Shown piece by piece: positions 1-21,000 of a stretch of DNA of 64,000 nt (its first letter is position 1; the number at the start of each line of letters is the position of its first letter). A program made the translations under genes and the position numbers. Origin of the DNA: Lagopus muta (Eukaryota > Chordata > Aves > Galliformes > Phasianidae). The DNA lies in NCBI RefSeq assembly GCF_023343835.1, contig NC_064444.1, forward strand, positions 17,645,219-17,709,218, read 5' to 3'. The notes below the pieces were generated by a model. That model was not told the DNA's origin. It saw only the letters and a program-made list of their open reading frames with translations, and searched no databases.

Positions 1-360
1 ACTACGCTACCTATTGTCCCCACCTCCAAAGTTCCTAGGGTGCTGGCTCTCCCAGAACACTTTCTTGTGCCTCTCTGAGGTAACTTCACATTTCAGCATC
101 TCCTCAAATCGGTGAGGTGAGAATGAGGCTGTATATGAGTCTTCATTGAATGTGGGAACAGGCATCAAGCAAGGCTAGGAGCATTGTTGGGAAGTACAGA
201 GGGAGGGGGAGGTTATGTGCAGCACGAGAATAGAATTGAAACGTGCTTGCTTGAGTTTGCTTTATTGGCAAGACAAAACAAAAATCAGTCACCTGAAATT
301 CTCATCTGACTCGTTGTGCTTTCAGAAATCAGACCTGCTCATCTGCTTCTGTTCTTTCAG

Positions 361-8876
<8,516 letters not shown>

Positions 8877-9494
8877 TGGAGGAGGACCACGCCGGATACT
8901 GAACTGGCCTGGGCTGTGTTTAAGCGGCTCAAATCTATTTTTCCTTTTACCTTTTTTTCTTGGCTTTGGGAAATGCATCATTTTAGACCATTTTACCAAA
9001 CATACTGGGAAATAAAACTTCAAAATGATGTTAGAATGTGATTTAACTAGAACTTGCTGTTTTATGTTAGCATTACAGGATCATGGAACATTAGGAAATG
9101 CTTCGGAGTCCATGAGGGTTTCCCGTGAGGTGCTCGATTGGTTTTGTTCTCAGCTGCATTGTAAACAGGCTCCTCGGACGGCCAGCTTTACGTGCAACGA
9201 GTTTTATGAGATAGAAGTGGAAGCCTTGAGTAGAACGTGTGGTAAACCACTCCGGACTTTGCCCTTCCAGATCCCACAGTCCTTGAGCCTCCTTCTCAGT
9301 AGTGTTTTTAACTGTAAATGCAGACTTGGGAGGGTTCTAGACTTTTTAAATGTTTTTTGCTTTCCCCCCACTGACTAGCTCTGGTTCTCCAAGTCGGCTG
9401 CACACGGTAGTTTTGGCATGCTCCAACTGGTTTCTGTCCTTTAATGTGCTTTGCTTTCTGCAAAGCATTTCTGTAATGGTCAAGCTTTGTAAAT

Positions 9495-9528
<34 letters not shown>

Positions 9529-10300
9529 TTTTAATCTTTTTCCATTAATTAATTAAGAGGTATGCAAAAAAAAAAAACAAAATACAGTTGAAATAACCCC
9601 CCTGGTATTTTAATTCCTTTTGAACTAAGCAATGAGAGGATCAATAGTGTAAATGTTGGAAAGGCTGTTGATAACTGAATCCCACAGAGGAGATGTGTCC
9701 CCAGCGCTATGGCTTGTGGAACAGCAGAAGCCCACGGGTGAAGGCTGCTCTTAAAGCACACAAAACCAGCGTTGGGAACATGTAAGGAACCTTCTTTTTG
9801 AGTTATAACCTCACGACTACGTTTTCTTTGCTCTATCTTGTAGTTGTATTTTGTGTTGATGAATCCTTTGTTGAGACAGAAGTGATTTTAAGTGGGTCAC
9901 TGCAGCCCTCAAAAACCCGGGCCGGGCAATTTTAATAGGTCAGTAATTACACAATTTTGGATCTCTAATAAAGACAAAAGGAATAATGTGAAATACAAAT
10001 GATGCCTGTATATGAAACTGTCACATGTTAAAATATGTAAGCTTTTTATAGAGCCTCAGTCTTGCTGATTTCAAACAAATTTTTCTTCTATGTATCGCTT
10101 TTAAGAGAGCTATCAGTTTAGCTATCAGACTCTAGGTTGATGCATTTTTGTACTTAGCTGTACTGTGTGATATTTTTCATTATTTTAGGAAGCCAACACG
10201 GGAAAAAAAAATACTGTTATAAAATATGTAATGGGGTTTGAAAGCTGGGAAGGAGAATATACTGCTGTACAGCTAATAAATAATAATGGATTAACGCGTG
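8877..10300 (+). other. CTCF: CTCF 3' untranslated region
   Basis: This AT-richer sequence follows the CTCF stop codon without a credible reading frame. It holds AATAAA signals at 9011-9016, 9966-9971 and 10275-10280, so short and long 3'UTR forms are possible. A run of 28 T lies at 9498-9525. The right limit is inferred from the last AATAAA; no transcript data were available. Confidence 0.6.
9011..9016 (+). terminator. CTCF proximal poly(A) signal AATAAA
   Basis: A canonical AATAAA hexamer about 135 bases after the CTCF stop. Further candidates at 9966-9971 and 10275-10280 suggest alternative polyadenylation. Which sites are used cannot be read from sequence. Confidence 0.55.
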
Positions 10301-12073
10301 TGCTCGCTGGCTGCTTTCTTTGGGCTGCACAGCCCCTCCTGGAAGGCTGCAGGACAGTGGGAGCAGGGGGCGGCTGTCGCTGTGCTGCTGGTTCTGCTCT
10401 CGTTGTGGGTGTTCCTCCCCCCAGATGCAGGGTGGTGGGGTGAAATCATGGTGCTGTCAGCTGGGGGTTGTGCAGGTTGTGCCTTACAGCTCAGGAGGGA
10501 GGGCGGCCAAGAGGAGGCTTGAAAGCTGGCCTGGCTGCTCGCTGATCTGATGGCTGTGGGGTGACCTCACAGCAGCCCAGCTGAGGGTGTGGATGGGAGC
10601 AGTACCTGGGAGCATCCTCCTTCACCCCATCTGTCGCCTCGTGCCTTGCTGACCTGGTTTCTGTGTGTGCTCACTCACTGTGCCTTGCTTTACGTTCAGT
10701 TTGATCCCAACTGCTGGCAGCTCCCACTCAGAGGGACTGATTCCTGCTGTGCTACAGCCGAGGTGTCAGTGAGGGGTAAGAAGCACCAGCCGTGGCTTTC
10801 TCTTTGGCTTCTGTGGGAGAAAAACTAACGGCCTCTTCTACTCTTGTCCTCACAAGGCTTCTGGAGCAGGAGGAGCTGCAGCTGAGAAGGCCAGGCTGCT
10901 GTTTAACAGAGCAGGACATGGAGAACGTGGAAGAGAGATCAGGGTATTCAGTGATGCTCTTATCTTGCTGCTCAGTGACCTGGAGCCCAAACCTAATGGC
11001 AGCCTGAAGGATGCATCTGAGGGTGCTGAGGAAACCACTGTGAGGCCGTGGTCCATCAGCTTTGAAACCTCCTCGTTGACCTGAGGAGGTCTGTGATACC
11101 TGGAAGGAGATCCTACCTGTCTTCAGCAAGGGTAAGAAGGAAGATTTGGGCAACTATAGTCAGATCACACTCACTTTTGTTCTGGAGAGCCAGTAAGCCT
11201 GCTGTCCTGTCGTCCTGGAAAAGCCATAGATCCAGGCAGGACCACCCTGGGCTGGCCATGGCTGCTGCTCTTCCTTTTCCTGAGGTGACGAGGCTCTCAG
11301 GAAGGCACAAAGCTGCCATGTGTTGTGGATGGGCTCTGGAGACAGCCATCCCTGTGTGGGCATTGCTTCCTGCCTTTGCTTTTATGCTGAAGATTTGTTT
11401 CAGAAATGCTGCAACCTCGGGTGTCCACAGCACCACTCTGGTGGTGGCTGCTGAGCCAACGCTGGCAAACGTTGGGCCTGAAGTTCTGCAGCTCTGCTCC
11501 ATTCAGGAGTGCTTCTATGGTGGAGTCTGTGTGGAGCCTTCCCTGGGAAAGTTTGCATTGCTCCAAACAGGCAGCCCTGCTTTTTGGGGCACCAGCCATG
11601 GCTGGCCAGGGGGGCACCATAATGCGATCAACAGCAACACCCGTCTACATCAGCAGTCCCTCCAGGTGCCCAACACAAGCAGGATGACTTCTCCGTGCTG
11701 GGAGCAGCTCTTCTGTCCCTCACCACTCACCTCCATTTGCCAAAGGAGTAACGTGTTCCCAAAACCAGTCTCTCTGTAGGGCAGGAGGACACCAGTGAGC
11801 CTCCGAGCTCGAAGGCGCTGCTCACGGCCCCCTTGTGAGCTCAGAGATGCTCTCAGGGTCTCGCTCTCAGGGTGCTGCGTGGGCTGCAGGCTCCGTCGCT
11901 CTCATCTCTCATCTCTTGCTGGCTGGGTAAATGTTGCCTGACGGGGCAGGAAGAGGCACCGAGTGCAGCGAGGGGGAGGAGGTGCTGCCAGTCAGTAACC
12001 TCAGTGCTTCCTCCCGGCACTGAGCGGGGGCTGTGCTGGAGGATGCTGCCCTGACCCTGCTGCTCGCCCCGCC
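10301..12073. other. CTCF-CARMIL2 intergenic region
   Basis: About 1.8 kb of GC-moderate sequence between the last CTCF poly(A) signal and the CARMIL2 start codon. It has several open frames of up to 228 codons, but none resembles a known protein or has consistent splice structure. The CARMIL2 promoter and 5'UTR should lie in its right part (roughly 11.8-12.07 kb); no TATA box is evident. I see no repeat. Confidence 0.5.
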
Positions 12074-15000
12074 ATGGCCGTGTCCCCCGGGGGGATCCCT
12101 GCTGAGCTGCAAGGTAAGCGATGCTGTGCTGTGGGTCACTGGTGGTGCAGGGCCTCCTCGAGCCCACGGCTGCACTGGGGGTGGCAGAGCTGCTTTCAGC
12201 TCCTCATGGCCCGCGGCCACATCTTAGGGAGTTCTGAGCAGGTTTGCTCGTGCTTGTCAAACCTTGCTTGTTGAGGATGCTGCTGAGGCCAAAAGTGTCC
12301 CCGAAAAGCCAGGCTGCAATCTCAAGGATGTGCTTCTGTGCAGCTCCCACTGGCCATCGGGGTTTGTTGGTGGTGGGGTTCCCAGGCGGGCAGGGAGGGC
12401 TGCAGAAGGGATGATGCAATGGGGCACCCATGTATGTGCTGGTTTTGCCTTCCTTGGGTGCTGACCAAGGCAGCAGAGTCCCCGTGGACACAGATAGAAA
12501 CCCACCCTGATGGGATGGGTGTGCAGAGATGGGGCTGGGTGAAACCATGCAGCACAGGGACGCGGAAATCCAAGCGAGAGCTTTGACAGAGGAGCTGTGG
12601 GTGCAGGAGCTCTGCCAGCAGCAGGGCTCAGCGTCACCACCACAGCCCTGGCTGCTTTGCATGGGGGTGAGCAGTTGTGCTCGCGGTGCCTCTGAGCAAC
12701 GGAGACAAAGATTGCAAACAACAGGGCCAGCACGTGAAGTGACTGATGGATGTTGTGGCCAAGGGGGTTTCCAAAGGAACGCATGGGCAGAACTCAATTC
12801 TGGGCGTCCCATAGGGAGGGCAGGGCTCAGCTAGACAGGATCAGTGTAGGACAGTGTGGTTCTGCATCCCACTGGTGAGCAGGGATGGTTTGGTGGGGTT
12901 ATGGCCCACCTGGAAGGATGCAATGGGGTGCTGCTGTGGGTCAGGGAAGCTGGATGCCAATGGTACATGTGCCTTTGGTGCTGCCCGCTGGCATGGGGGG
13001 GAGAGGATTGCTGTGGGCATGCAGGGCAGCCATACAAGGGTAACTCATCACAATCCTTACAGAGGGCATCGCCGCCTCCCTGGGGGCAAAGCAGATCCTC
13101 CTGCTCAAAAGCGTGCAGCTGCAGGTGAAATCCAAGTACGATGACTTCATTTTGGTAGGTGCAGAGTCCCGTGCGGTGTCCCTTTGTATTTAGCCTGAAA
13201 CAGGGCCTAAAATCCACGTGGGGGGGGGGAGACTACTGCAGTCTGCATCGTTTGCATCCATTGCACTGATTTCCCCCTATCTAGGTGCTGACACCCTGGC
13301 GAGCCTACGTGCTGCTGGCCGTGCTGCCGGTCAGGGTGAGTTCTGGGCTCAGTCAGGAGAGCCCCTGGGCTGCAGTGTGGGGTGGGATGGGGGAAACGGG
13401 GGCTGGCATGGGGCAGAGGATGGGTCCCATCCATCCACGCTGTGCTGCTCCAGTGCTCCCCTTCTGCAGGTGCACAGCAGCTTCAGCTTCCTGGAGGTGA
13501 GGGACATCACCGTGCGAGAGCCCAGCGTGGTGAGTGGCACCGCAGGGGGACCCCGTGGGGCTGGGGACAAGCATGGCTGCAGCCCCGGCTGTGACGGCTG
13601 CTCCTGCTCGGTGGGGACAAGGTGATAAAGTGTGGCTGGCTTAACCCAGGCGAGGCCAAATTTAGCCAGAGTGTGTTTTAAACCCCGCTAATCCTCTTAG
13701 AGCCGGGCGGCAACGCAGCGGGGACGGAGCGCGGAGAGGAGCGGGGCGCTCTCCATGGGACGCCTCAGCCAAACGCAGGGCTGTGGTCCCCGTTGGCATC
13801 CAATCTTCATTTTGCTCTTTAAAACGTTGTCAGAAAGGAGCATTGCTCGTTAAAGCGTTGTTCCAGCTCTAAATGGGGCTCCTGCCTGGGCCCTAGCAGC
13901 AGGCTGCAGATCTGAGCTCGGGGAGAGAGCAGAAAGCCCAGCACCTGTGCTTGGCTCGGGAGCACCGAGCAGCCCGCAGGCGGTCCCAGCAGATCGCCGT
14001 GTCTTCCTCCTGCGGCTCAGCCAGCCTGTAATTAAATCAGAGAGAGCGTTGCCATGGGATCTGGGAGGAGCCGAAAGCTAAAAAAAGGCCTGGAAACCCA
14101 ATTAGAGAAATTCAGGGAGGAAACCTTCATTGGGGGCTGCTCGGTGTAGCAAGGGGGCAGGGGGGTTTCTTGCAGATGAATGGCTGCAGGACCGTGGGCA
14201 CTAAACCAGCATCATCCTGCAGCTGCTGCAGGTTAAGCACTCTTCCCTCCCTGTTTGGGGCTGCTTTTACACTGAACTTGGGGTTCTGATGCCTTATTCC
14301 GGCACATCACATCATCTTTAACACAGTTCATCCCGTCCACCCGGTGCTCTCAGCCCCAGCCGGTGCAGGCAGAGGGGATGATGAGCAAAGGCCAGTGCCT
14401 GGCTGCTGTCACTGCCGTGCCTGAGGGCTCAGGGACACTGCCAGCATTCCCAGGCATCTCCCATCCTTTGGACACTCTGCAGGTTGCCATAGAAACAGAC
14501 ACATCCTCGTACGCCTTCCGGCTCATGTCCTTCGATGACTTGGAGCAAGTCGTTGTCCATGTCACCATGTCACTTAAGAAGGTCTTTCCAGACTCATCCC
14601 CTGGGTAAGGCTCCCCTGCTCCTCAGGGTTTGTCATGTAGGCATCCGATGGGTCGTGTCACCTATCTGCTCAGAAAGACCCAAAATATAGGCTGGGTCCT
14701 TGCACTAGGAGAAGGCCACGCTGATGGAGGCCAAACGAGTGCCCTGTTCCATCCTATCACTCAATCACATTGGGACAAATGTTTCTGGTCACCATCTGAG
14801 CTTGGCACAGGGCTCATAGCTGGTGGGGATGCCCTGCCAGCCCCCCAGCATGCCCTCCTGCCCTTCTCCAGGACGCTGCTCAAGAACTCACCCCCCAACC
14901 TGTACGAGAGGATCCGGATGGTCACAGATTCGCTGGAGGAAATGCTGCAGAGCAACCAGGGGCCCTGTGGTAAGCACACAGCCCACATCCCATGGGGCAG

Positions 15001-18000
15001 CAAAAAAGGGACAGGGCATGCAAGGATGGAGAGCCAGGGTGCCACCCTCCCCATCAACGCAGCTATGGACCAGGCAGGATGCTCTGATCCCACTAAAGAG
15101 GGACAGGAGAGCCCTGCCTTCCTTCTCCTGCTTTCTGCCCATCTCAGGGGTCCTTTGCATGTTTCCTTGGGAAGCACTGCTGGCAATGCTGCCTTCTCTT
15201 TGCAGGTGGCTTTTCAGAGACGTATGCTGCGTTATGTGATTACAATGGCTTTGTCTTCCGTGAGGAGATCCAGTGGGTGAGCCTCCCCCCACCGTAGAGC
15301 ATCCCAACGTGCTGGGGGGGCAGGGGAATGGGATGAGATGGGATCCCCCTGGGTTCCTTGCAGAGCTGGGGACGTCCCAGCATCCCCATGGAGAGCAATC
15401 CATGGGACAGCTGTGCAGGGACCAGTGCAGGTCAATGGGGTGCCCACAAGATGGATGCCCCATCCTTGGAGACAGTTGAGGTCAAGCTGTCCCCTTGTCC
15501 TGGTGCACAGTGACCACTCCGAGTCCCCATTTCCACCACAGTGGTTCCTATTTCCCTCTGGCTTCTTCTGGCCAATATCCAGGGCCAGGGAGCCACCAAG
15601 CAGTGGTGAAGGTTCCCATCCATTTGGGACACGTGCCTTGAGTCTCAGGGGACATCTGTGTCTGCGGGGCACTGAAGGTGCAGGAGTGGCACTGAGCCCC
15701 TTCTGTACATCTGTCCCTTGAGCAGGACGTGGACAACATCTACCACGGCCAAGACTGCCGGGAGTTCAACCTGCTGGACTTCAGCCACCTGGAGAGCAGG
15801 TGAGTCCCTCTGCAGCACCGCCTCGTCCCCATCCTCAGCACCCATGGCAGGGCTTGCTGGTGTCACACCTCAAAGCTTCGTGCTTCAAGAACGCATCTGC
15901 AACCTCTGCTTGCTTCCTCTGAGCCCACGCAGTCAGCAGCCCTGTCCCATGGGGCAGGAGGCTGGGCAGCCTTTGCTTTGAGCCTGGCAGCCCTGTGCTG
16001 AGGTGTGAGCTGAAGGCCTGCACCACTCAGGCATTTCCCTATGCAAAGCAGCCGGCTCTGCTCACAGATGTGAAGCTCTGTGTGAGCCCTGCCACCTGCC
16101 CCCATCTCTGCTCTCACGTGGGTCAGAGCCACGTGCTTGGGGATGGACGTGGGGGGCTGCAGCACTCTGTCACCCCACAGGGACGTGGCGCTCAGCGTGG
16201 CTGCCTTGTCCTTCAACCTGTGGTTCACAAAGCTCTCCTGCAAGGACTTCAGGCTGGTGAGTGTCCGCACGGGGAGCTGGTCTGCCCTCAGGGCTGGGAA
16301 CTGAGCAGCTTTGTGCCCTTGCAGAACCAGGAGATCGCCGAGCAGCTGCTCTACATGCTGAGCAAGTCGGTGATGCTGGAGGAGCTGGTGCTGGAGAACA
16401 GTGGGCTGAGGGGGTAAGGGGAGTCCTCACCTCCGCAGTGCAGCCTGGGCACCTCGATACAAAGACATACAGTTGTTAGAGAGCCTCCAAAGGAGGGCTG
16501 TGAGATGGGGAGGGGTCTGAGGGCACTGTGTGAGAGAGAGCTGAGGGCTCTGGGTCCGTTTGGCTTAGAGCAGAGGAAGATGAGGGGAGGTCTCTTGGTG
16601 ACCTACAGCCCTGCACAGGGATTGGATGCCCCATCCCCTGCCCTCAGAAGGCTCCGTTATTGATTGGTAATTCTATGGGCTGGGTGTCCTCCTCTCCACA
16701 GTGACTTTGCTCAAAGGATGGCTCAGGCCCTCAGCAGACATCCCGAGTCTGTCCTGCACACCATCAACCTCGCTGGCAACCAGCTGGAAGACAGAGGTAC
16801 TCCATGGGGTGAATCCAAGCCCACACAAGGTGTAGTTTGATCCCACATCCCAGCCCTTCACCTGTCATGGAGTGGTTTGAGTTGGAAGGGACCTTAAAGG
16901 CCAGCTGGTCCCACTCCCTGCACTGAGGGGGGTCACCCACAGCTCCATCAGTGCTCAGAGCCGTGCAGCCTGACCTTGGCTGTCTGCAGGGATGGGGAAG
17001 CACCAGCTCTCTGGGCAACCTTTGCCCATGGTGGTACCCACAATGCCCGACTTCCACATGATGTGGGTGCTTGCTTGTGCTGGCAGGCATTGAGGGCTTG
17101 TTCTGTTCTCCCCAGGGATAATTGCTTTCAGCCGGCTCTTTCAGGAGAGACCCAGGGGCCTGCAGAGCCTCAACTTGGCCAGGACAATGCTTACTGCTAA
17201 AGGTACAGCCAAGCAGAACTCCTGGAGAGGCTCTGAGGAGCCTTGTGAGGATGTGATGATGTGGGATGCCATGTCCTACTGCCCGAACCCATCTCTCCCT
17301 CCACCCAAGCAGGGATGAGCGCGCTGTGCCAGGCACTCGCAGCCAACGAAGCCATCAGCTCCTCTCTCCGGCACATGGACCTCTCAGGGAACCCTGGCAG
17401 CCTGGCCATGGAGGACACCAGTGTGAGCATGGGGTGGGAGATGCCACCAGGAGCAAGGAAGCACCTGGGACCATCAGTGTTGGGGTTGTTGGGGTGGAAA
17501 GCGTGGTCCTGGGTGATGCTGACCCTCTTTCTTCCAGAGCTTGCAGAGCCTCCTGGGCCGGTGCAGCTCGCTCACACACCTCAGCCTGGCTGCCACTGAC
17601 TGCTCTCTGGACACCGTGAGTCCAAATCCCATGCTGTGGCCTCATGGAGAAGCTTGGAGCTGATTGTCTCCATGGGGGTTCATCGCCACTCTTCCCTTTC
17701 TGGTCCATTTTGGGGTTGTACTCTGTCTGACTTCTCCTTGATGCCATTTTGCAGCTCTTTGGGGCACTGGTCCATGGATGCTGTGCCAGCCTGGTCCATC
17801 TGGATCTCTCCAAAAACGTGTACTCACACCGGTGAGCCCTGGGCCATGAGGTGGAGTGGGGAGCCAGTGATGGCAGATGATGCCATTCTGTGTCCTTCCT
17901 TTCCAGAAGGGTGAAAACCATCTCTCCCAGTGTCAAGCAGTTCTTCAGTCAGGCCTGTGCACTCAGGCACATCTCCATGGCGGGGACCAAGCTGCCTCCA

Positions 18001-21000
18001 GATGCTGTCAGGTATGGGGTGGGATTGGAATTGGGATCTGCTGGTGGGGGGTGGATGGATTTGGGGTGGACGTTGGTCCTGGTGGCCACACTTGGAGTTT
18101 TTCAGGGATGCTGGATGGGGCCGTGAGGGGCAGAGCCCGTGCTGCTCATATTGAGGGTGGCTTTGGTGACTTTTCAGGGCTATGCTGCAAGGACTGGCGT
18201 ACAACAGCCACATCAGCGACCTGCACCTGGATCTTAGCAGCTGCGAGGTGAGGGCAAACACCCATGGGTGCCATAGGTCCATGCCCTGCACACCGTGGGG
18301 CCAAGTGACCGTCCCGACGGCAGCCTCTCATTCGCAGGGCTCCCCTTGTACTGACGTCTTGCTGTTTGTTCCAAGCTGAGGTCGGCAGGAGCTCAAGTCA
18401 TCCAGGACCTCATTCCCGATGCCACTGCCATCAGCGACCTGGATCTGTCTGACAACGGTGGGTTGCCCTTTCCTCACCCAAGTTGTCCTGCCTTGGGCTG
18501 CTCCTCAGCTTGTAGAAGATGAGCAGGGTCCCAGCAGGCACCTCACCCCCAGAGCTGCACTCCTATTTCAAAGGCTTGCTGCCCTCACACTCTCCAGCCA
18601 AGATGTATTTACAGGCTCTGTGAAGCCATGTATCCCTCTGGCTGTCTGTGCCCACAGGCTTTGACTCTGATATGGTGACACTGGTGCTGTCCATTGGCAG
18701 AAGCAAGTCCATCCGGCACGTCTCTTTGGGAAAAAACTTCAACATCAAATCCAAGTGAGTGCCACCTGCAGTGCTTTGTCCCCGGGCTGAGATCTCCTCT
18801 GCTGCCATGCATCCATCTCAGGTCTCCATCCTCATCCGGGCCCTGGGTTGGTGGGGAATGTCAGTCATCCCCTACCCATCCCTTGGAAACACAACGGGAA
18901 GCCCAATCCCTGTAGGACCACATCATCACCCAGCGTGGGCAGGAGGAGAAGGGCTGGCTCTGCTGACTGACCCAGCACCCATGTGTGCATGCATTACCTC
19001 CTGCCTCCCCCACAGGGATGGGCTGCTGGATGTCCTGCACCGCATCGTCCAGCTGACCCAGGAGGATGACTGTGTGAGTACAGCGTGTCCCAACCGCCCC
19101 CCGTGTCCTGTCCTCAGTTTCCAAGCAACATCCATCCCAGGTGCACCCAGCATGCCGGCCAGGCTCCATCGAGCATGGGGTGGGAGCGTTGATCCTTCTC
19201 CTCCACCACCGTCTGAGCTTTGCTTTTCTCTTCCTCCATCCAAAGCAGATGCTCAGATGGAGAAGCGAAAGCTTCTGTTTGGAAGGTGGGAGAGGGAAGC
19301 AGGAGAGCCCGTGCCTGTCTGAAGGCGCAGAGGAAATGCATGGTGTGACCTGGCTGTCATCCAGCTTCCCACAACCGCCTCTTTCCTCCTCCCTGCCAGG
19401 CACCTGGGCTCAATCCTCAGCGCATCCTGAGCACTCATTGCTCTTGGGTGTTGGCGTGTGATTTTGCATGCTGGCGTAACGTGGGCTGCTATGGCAGCCA
19501 GCAGCCTGCACAGGGCAGGGATGATCACCCAGGTGCGCTGTGACTGTGACAGCCACGTTTCCCTTCCTGTTCCCCCACTCAGCCCCTCCAGTCCCTGTCT
19601 GTGGCCGAGTCACGCCTCAAGCTGGGCACCAACGTCCTGCTGAGCGCCCTGGGCAGCAACACCAGCCTGACCACACTGGACATCAGCGGCAACGCCATGG
19701 GGGACACCGGTGCCAAGATGTTGGCCAAGGCTCTGCAGATCAATACGAAGCTCAGGTAGCAGCAGGGCTATGCATACCTCCTCCTTTGGTGTGCTTTGCA
19801 CGGTGGTGGCTGTGGTTGAGATGCCAAAGCCACTGGAGGATGCTCCTTGTGACCACAGACCTGGCCCTGCACAGTCCCTGGCCAGTGGGCAGGAGCTGTG
19901 GCCAGATCTTTGTTTTGTACCAGCCAGCTGGTGGTGCTGGTGACAAATATGGTGACACACAAAGGGCAGAAGAGCAGCTGAATAACATCCCTACATAGTG
20001 GCCCTGCACCATCGTGTGCCAGCTTTTTGCTTCTGCACAGCCCAGCAGGCTACAGCTAGACTCATGCAGTTACTGTCCCACTCTGCTCTGTCATTCAGTT
20101 CCTAAAATGTCACTTTTGGACTAAATCCTGCATGCAGAGAGACAGCAGCTGCAAGTGAGAGGTCATGTGCAAGGCTGATGTCCTGCTTGCCAGGCTCATT
20201 CCTGTCCTCTTCTCAGGACCGTGGTGTGGGACAGGAACAACACCACTGCCCTCGGACTCCTGGAGGTGGCTCAGGCTTTGGAGAGGTAAGGATGGAGCAG
20301 CGTGGTTCTCCCAGCCAGCTGCCACCATGCACCAGGATGTCACTGTCCCCAGGGGCCCTTGTCTCCAAAAGCATCACACGAAGTACCAGCGGGTTGTGTG
20401 CAGTGATGGTGGCATCCAGAGCTCTGGGGCTGGTTGGGATCCAGCTTTCCTAAGACCCACAGGGGATTGTGTCCCGGCAGGCTGCCCTGCTGGGGTCTGT
20501 GCCCTTGGGGCAGCGCCCTCCGCTCACCCCACCTCTGTCTGGCAGGAACTACACCCTCAAATCCATGCCCTTGCCAATGAGCGACGTGGCGCAGGCGTAC
20601 CGGAGCAACCCCGAGAGGACAGAGGAGGCGGTGCACAAGGTGGGACAGAGGGTTGGGGTGGGGACCGGGGCTTGGATTTGGCTGCTCACGACCACCTGCA
20701 CTCCGCAGCTCCAGTCCTGCTTGGCGAGGAACCAGACACGGCGCGCCCTGCCCACGCAGACCTTCCGGCTGCAGCAGGGCATCCTGACCTCCTCCTCTGA
20801 ACAGGTGAGCGTTGCCCCATCCGTCATCCTCCATCACCCTCAACGTTCCCTCGTCTCCACCACACGCTCCTCTGGGAGGCAATGGGGACTGGCTGGTGAT
20901 ACGGCTCCTCTGCGCTGCAGATGGTGAATGAGATCTGCTCGAGTGTGCAGAAACACGTCGACATCCTGAGCTCCTGCCCGGGCAGGGAGATGGAGGCAGA

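Noticed and set aside
11093-11779. Open frame of 228 codons between CTCF and CARMIL2
   Set aside because: No recognisable homology, low-complexity composition and no upstream exon. I treat it as chance.
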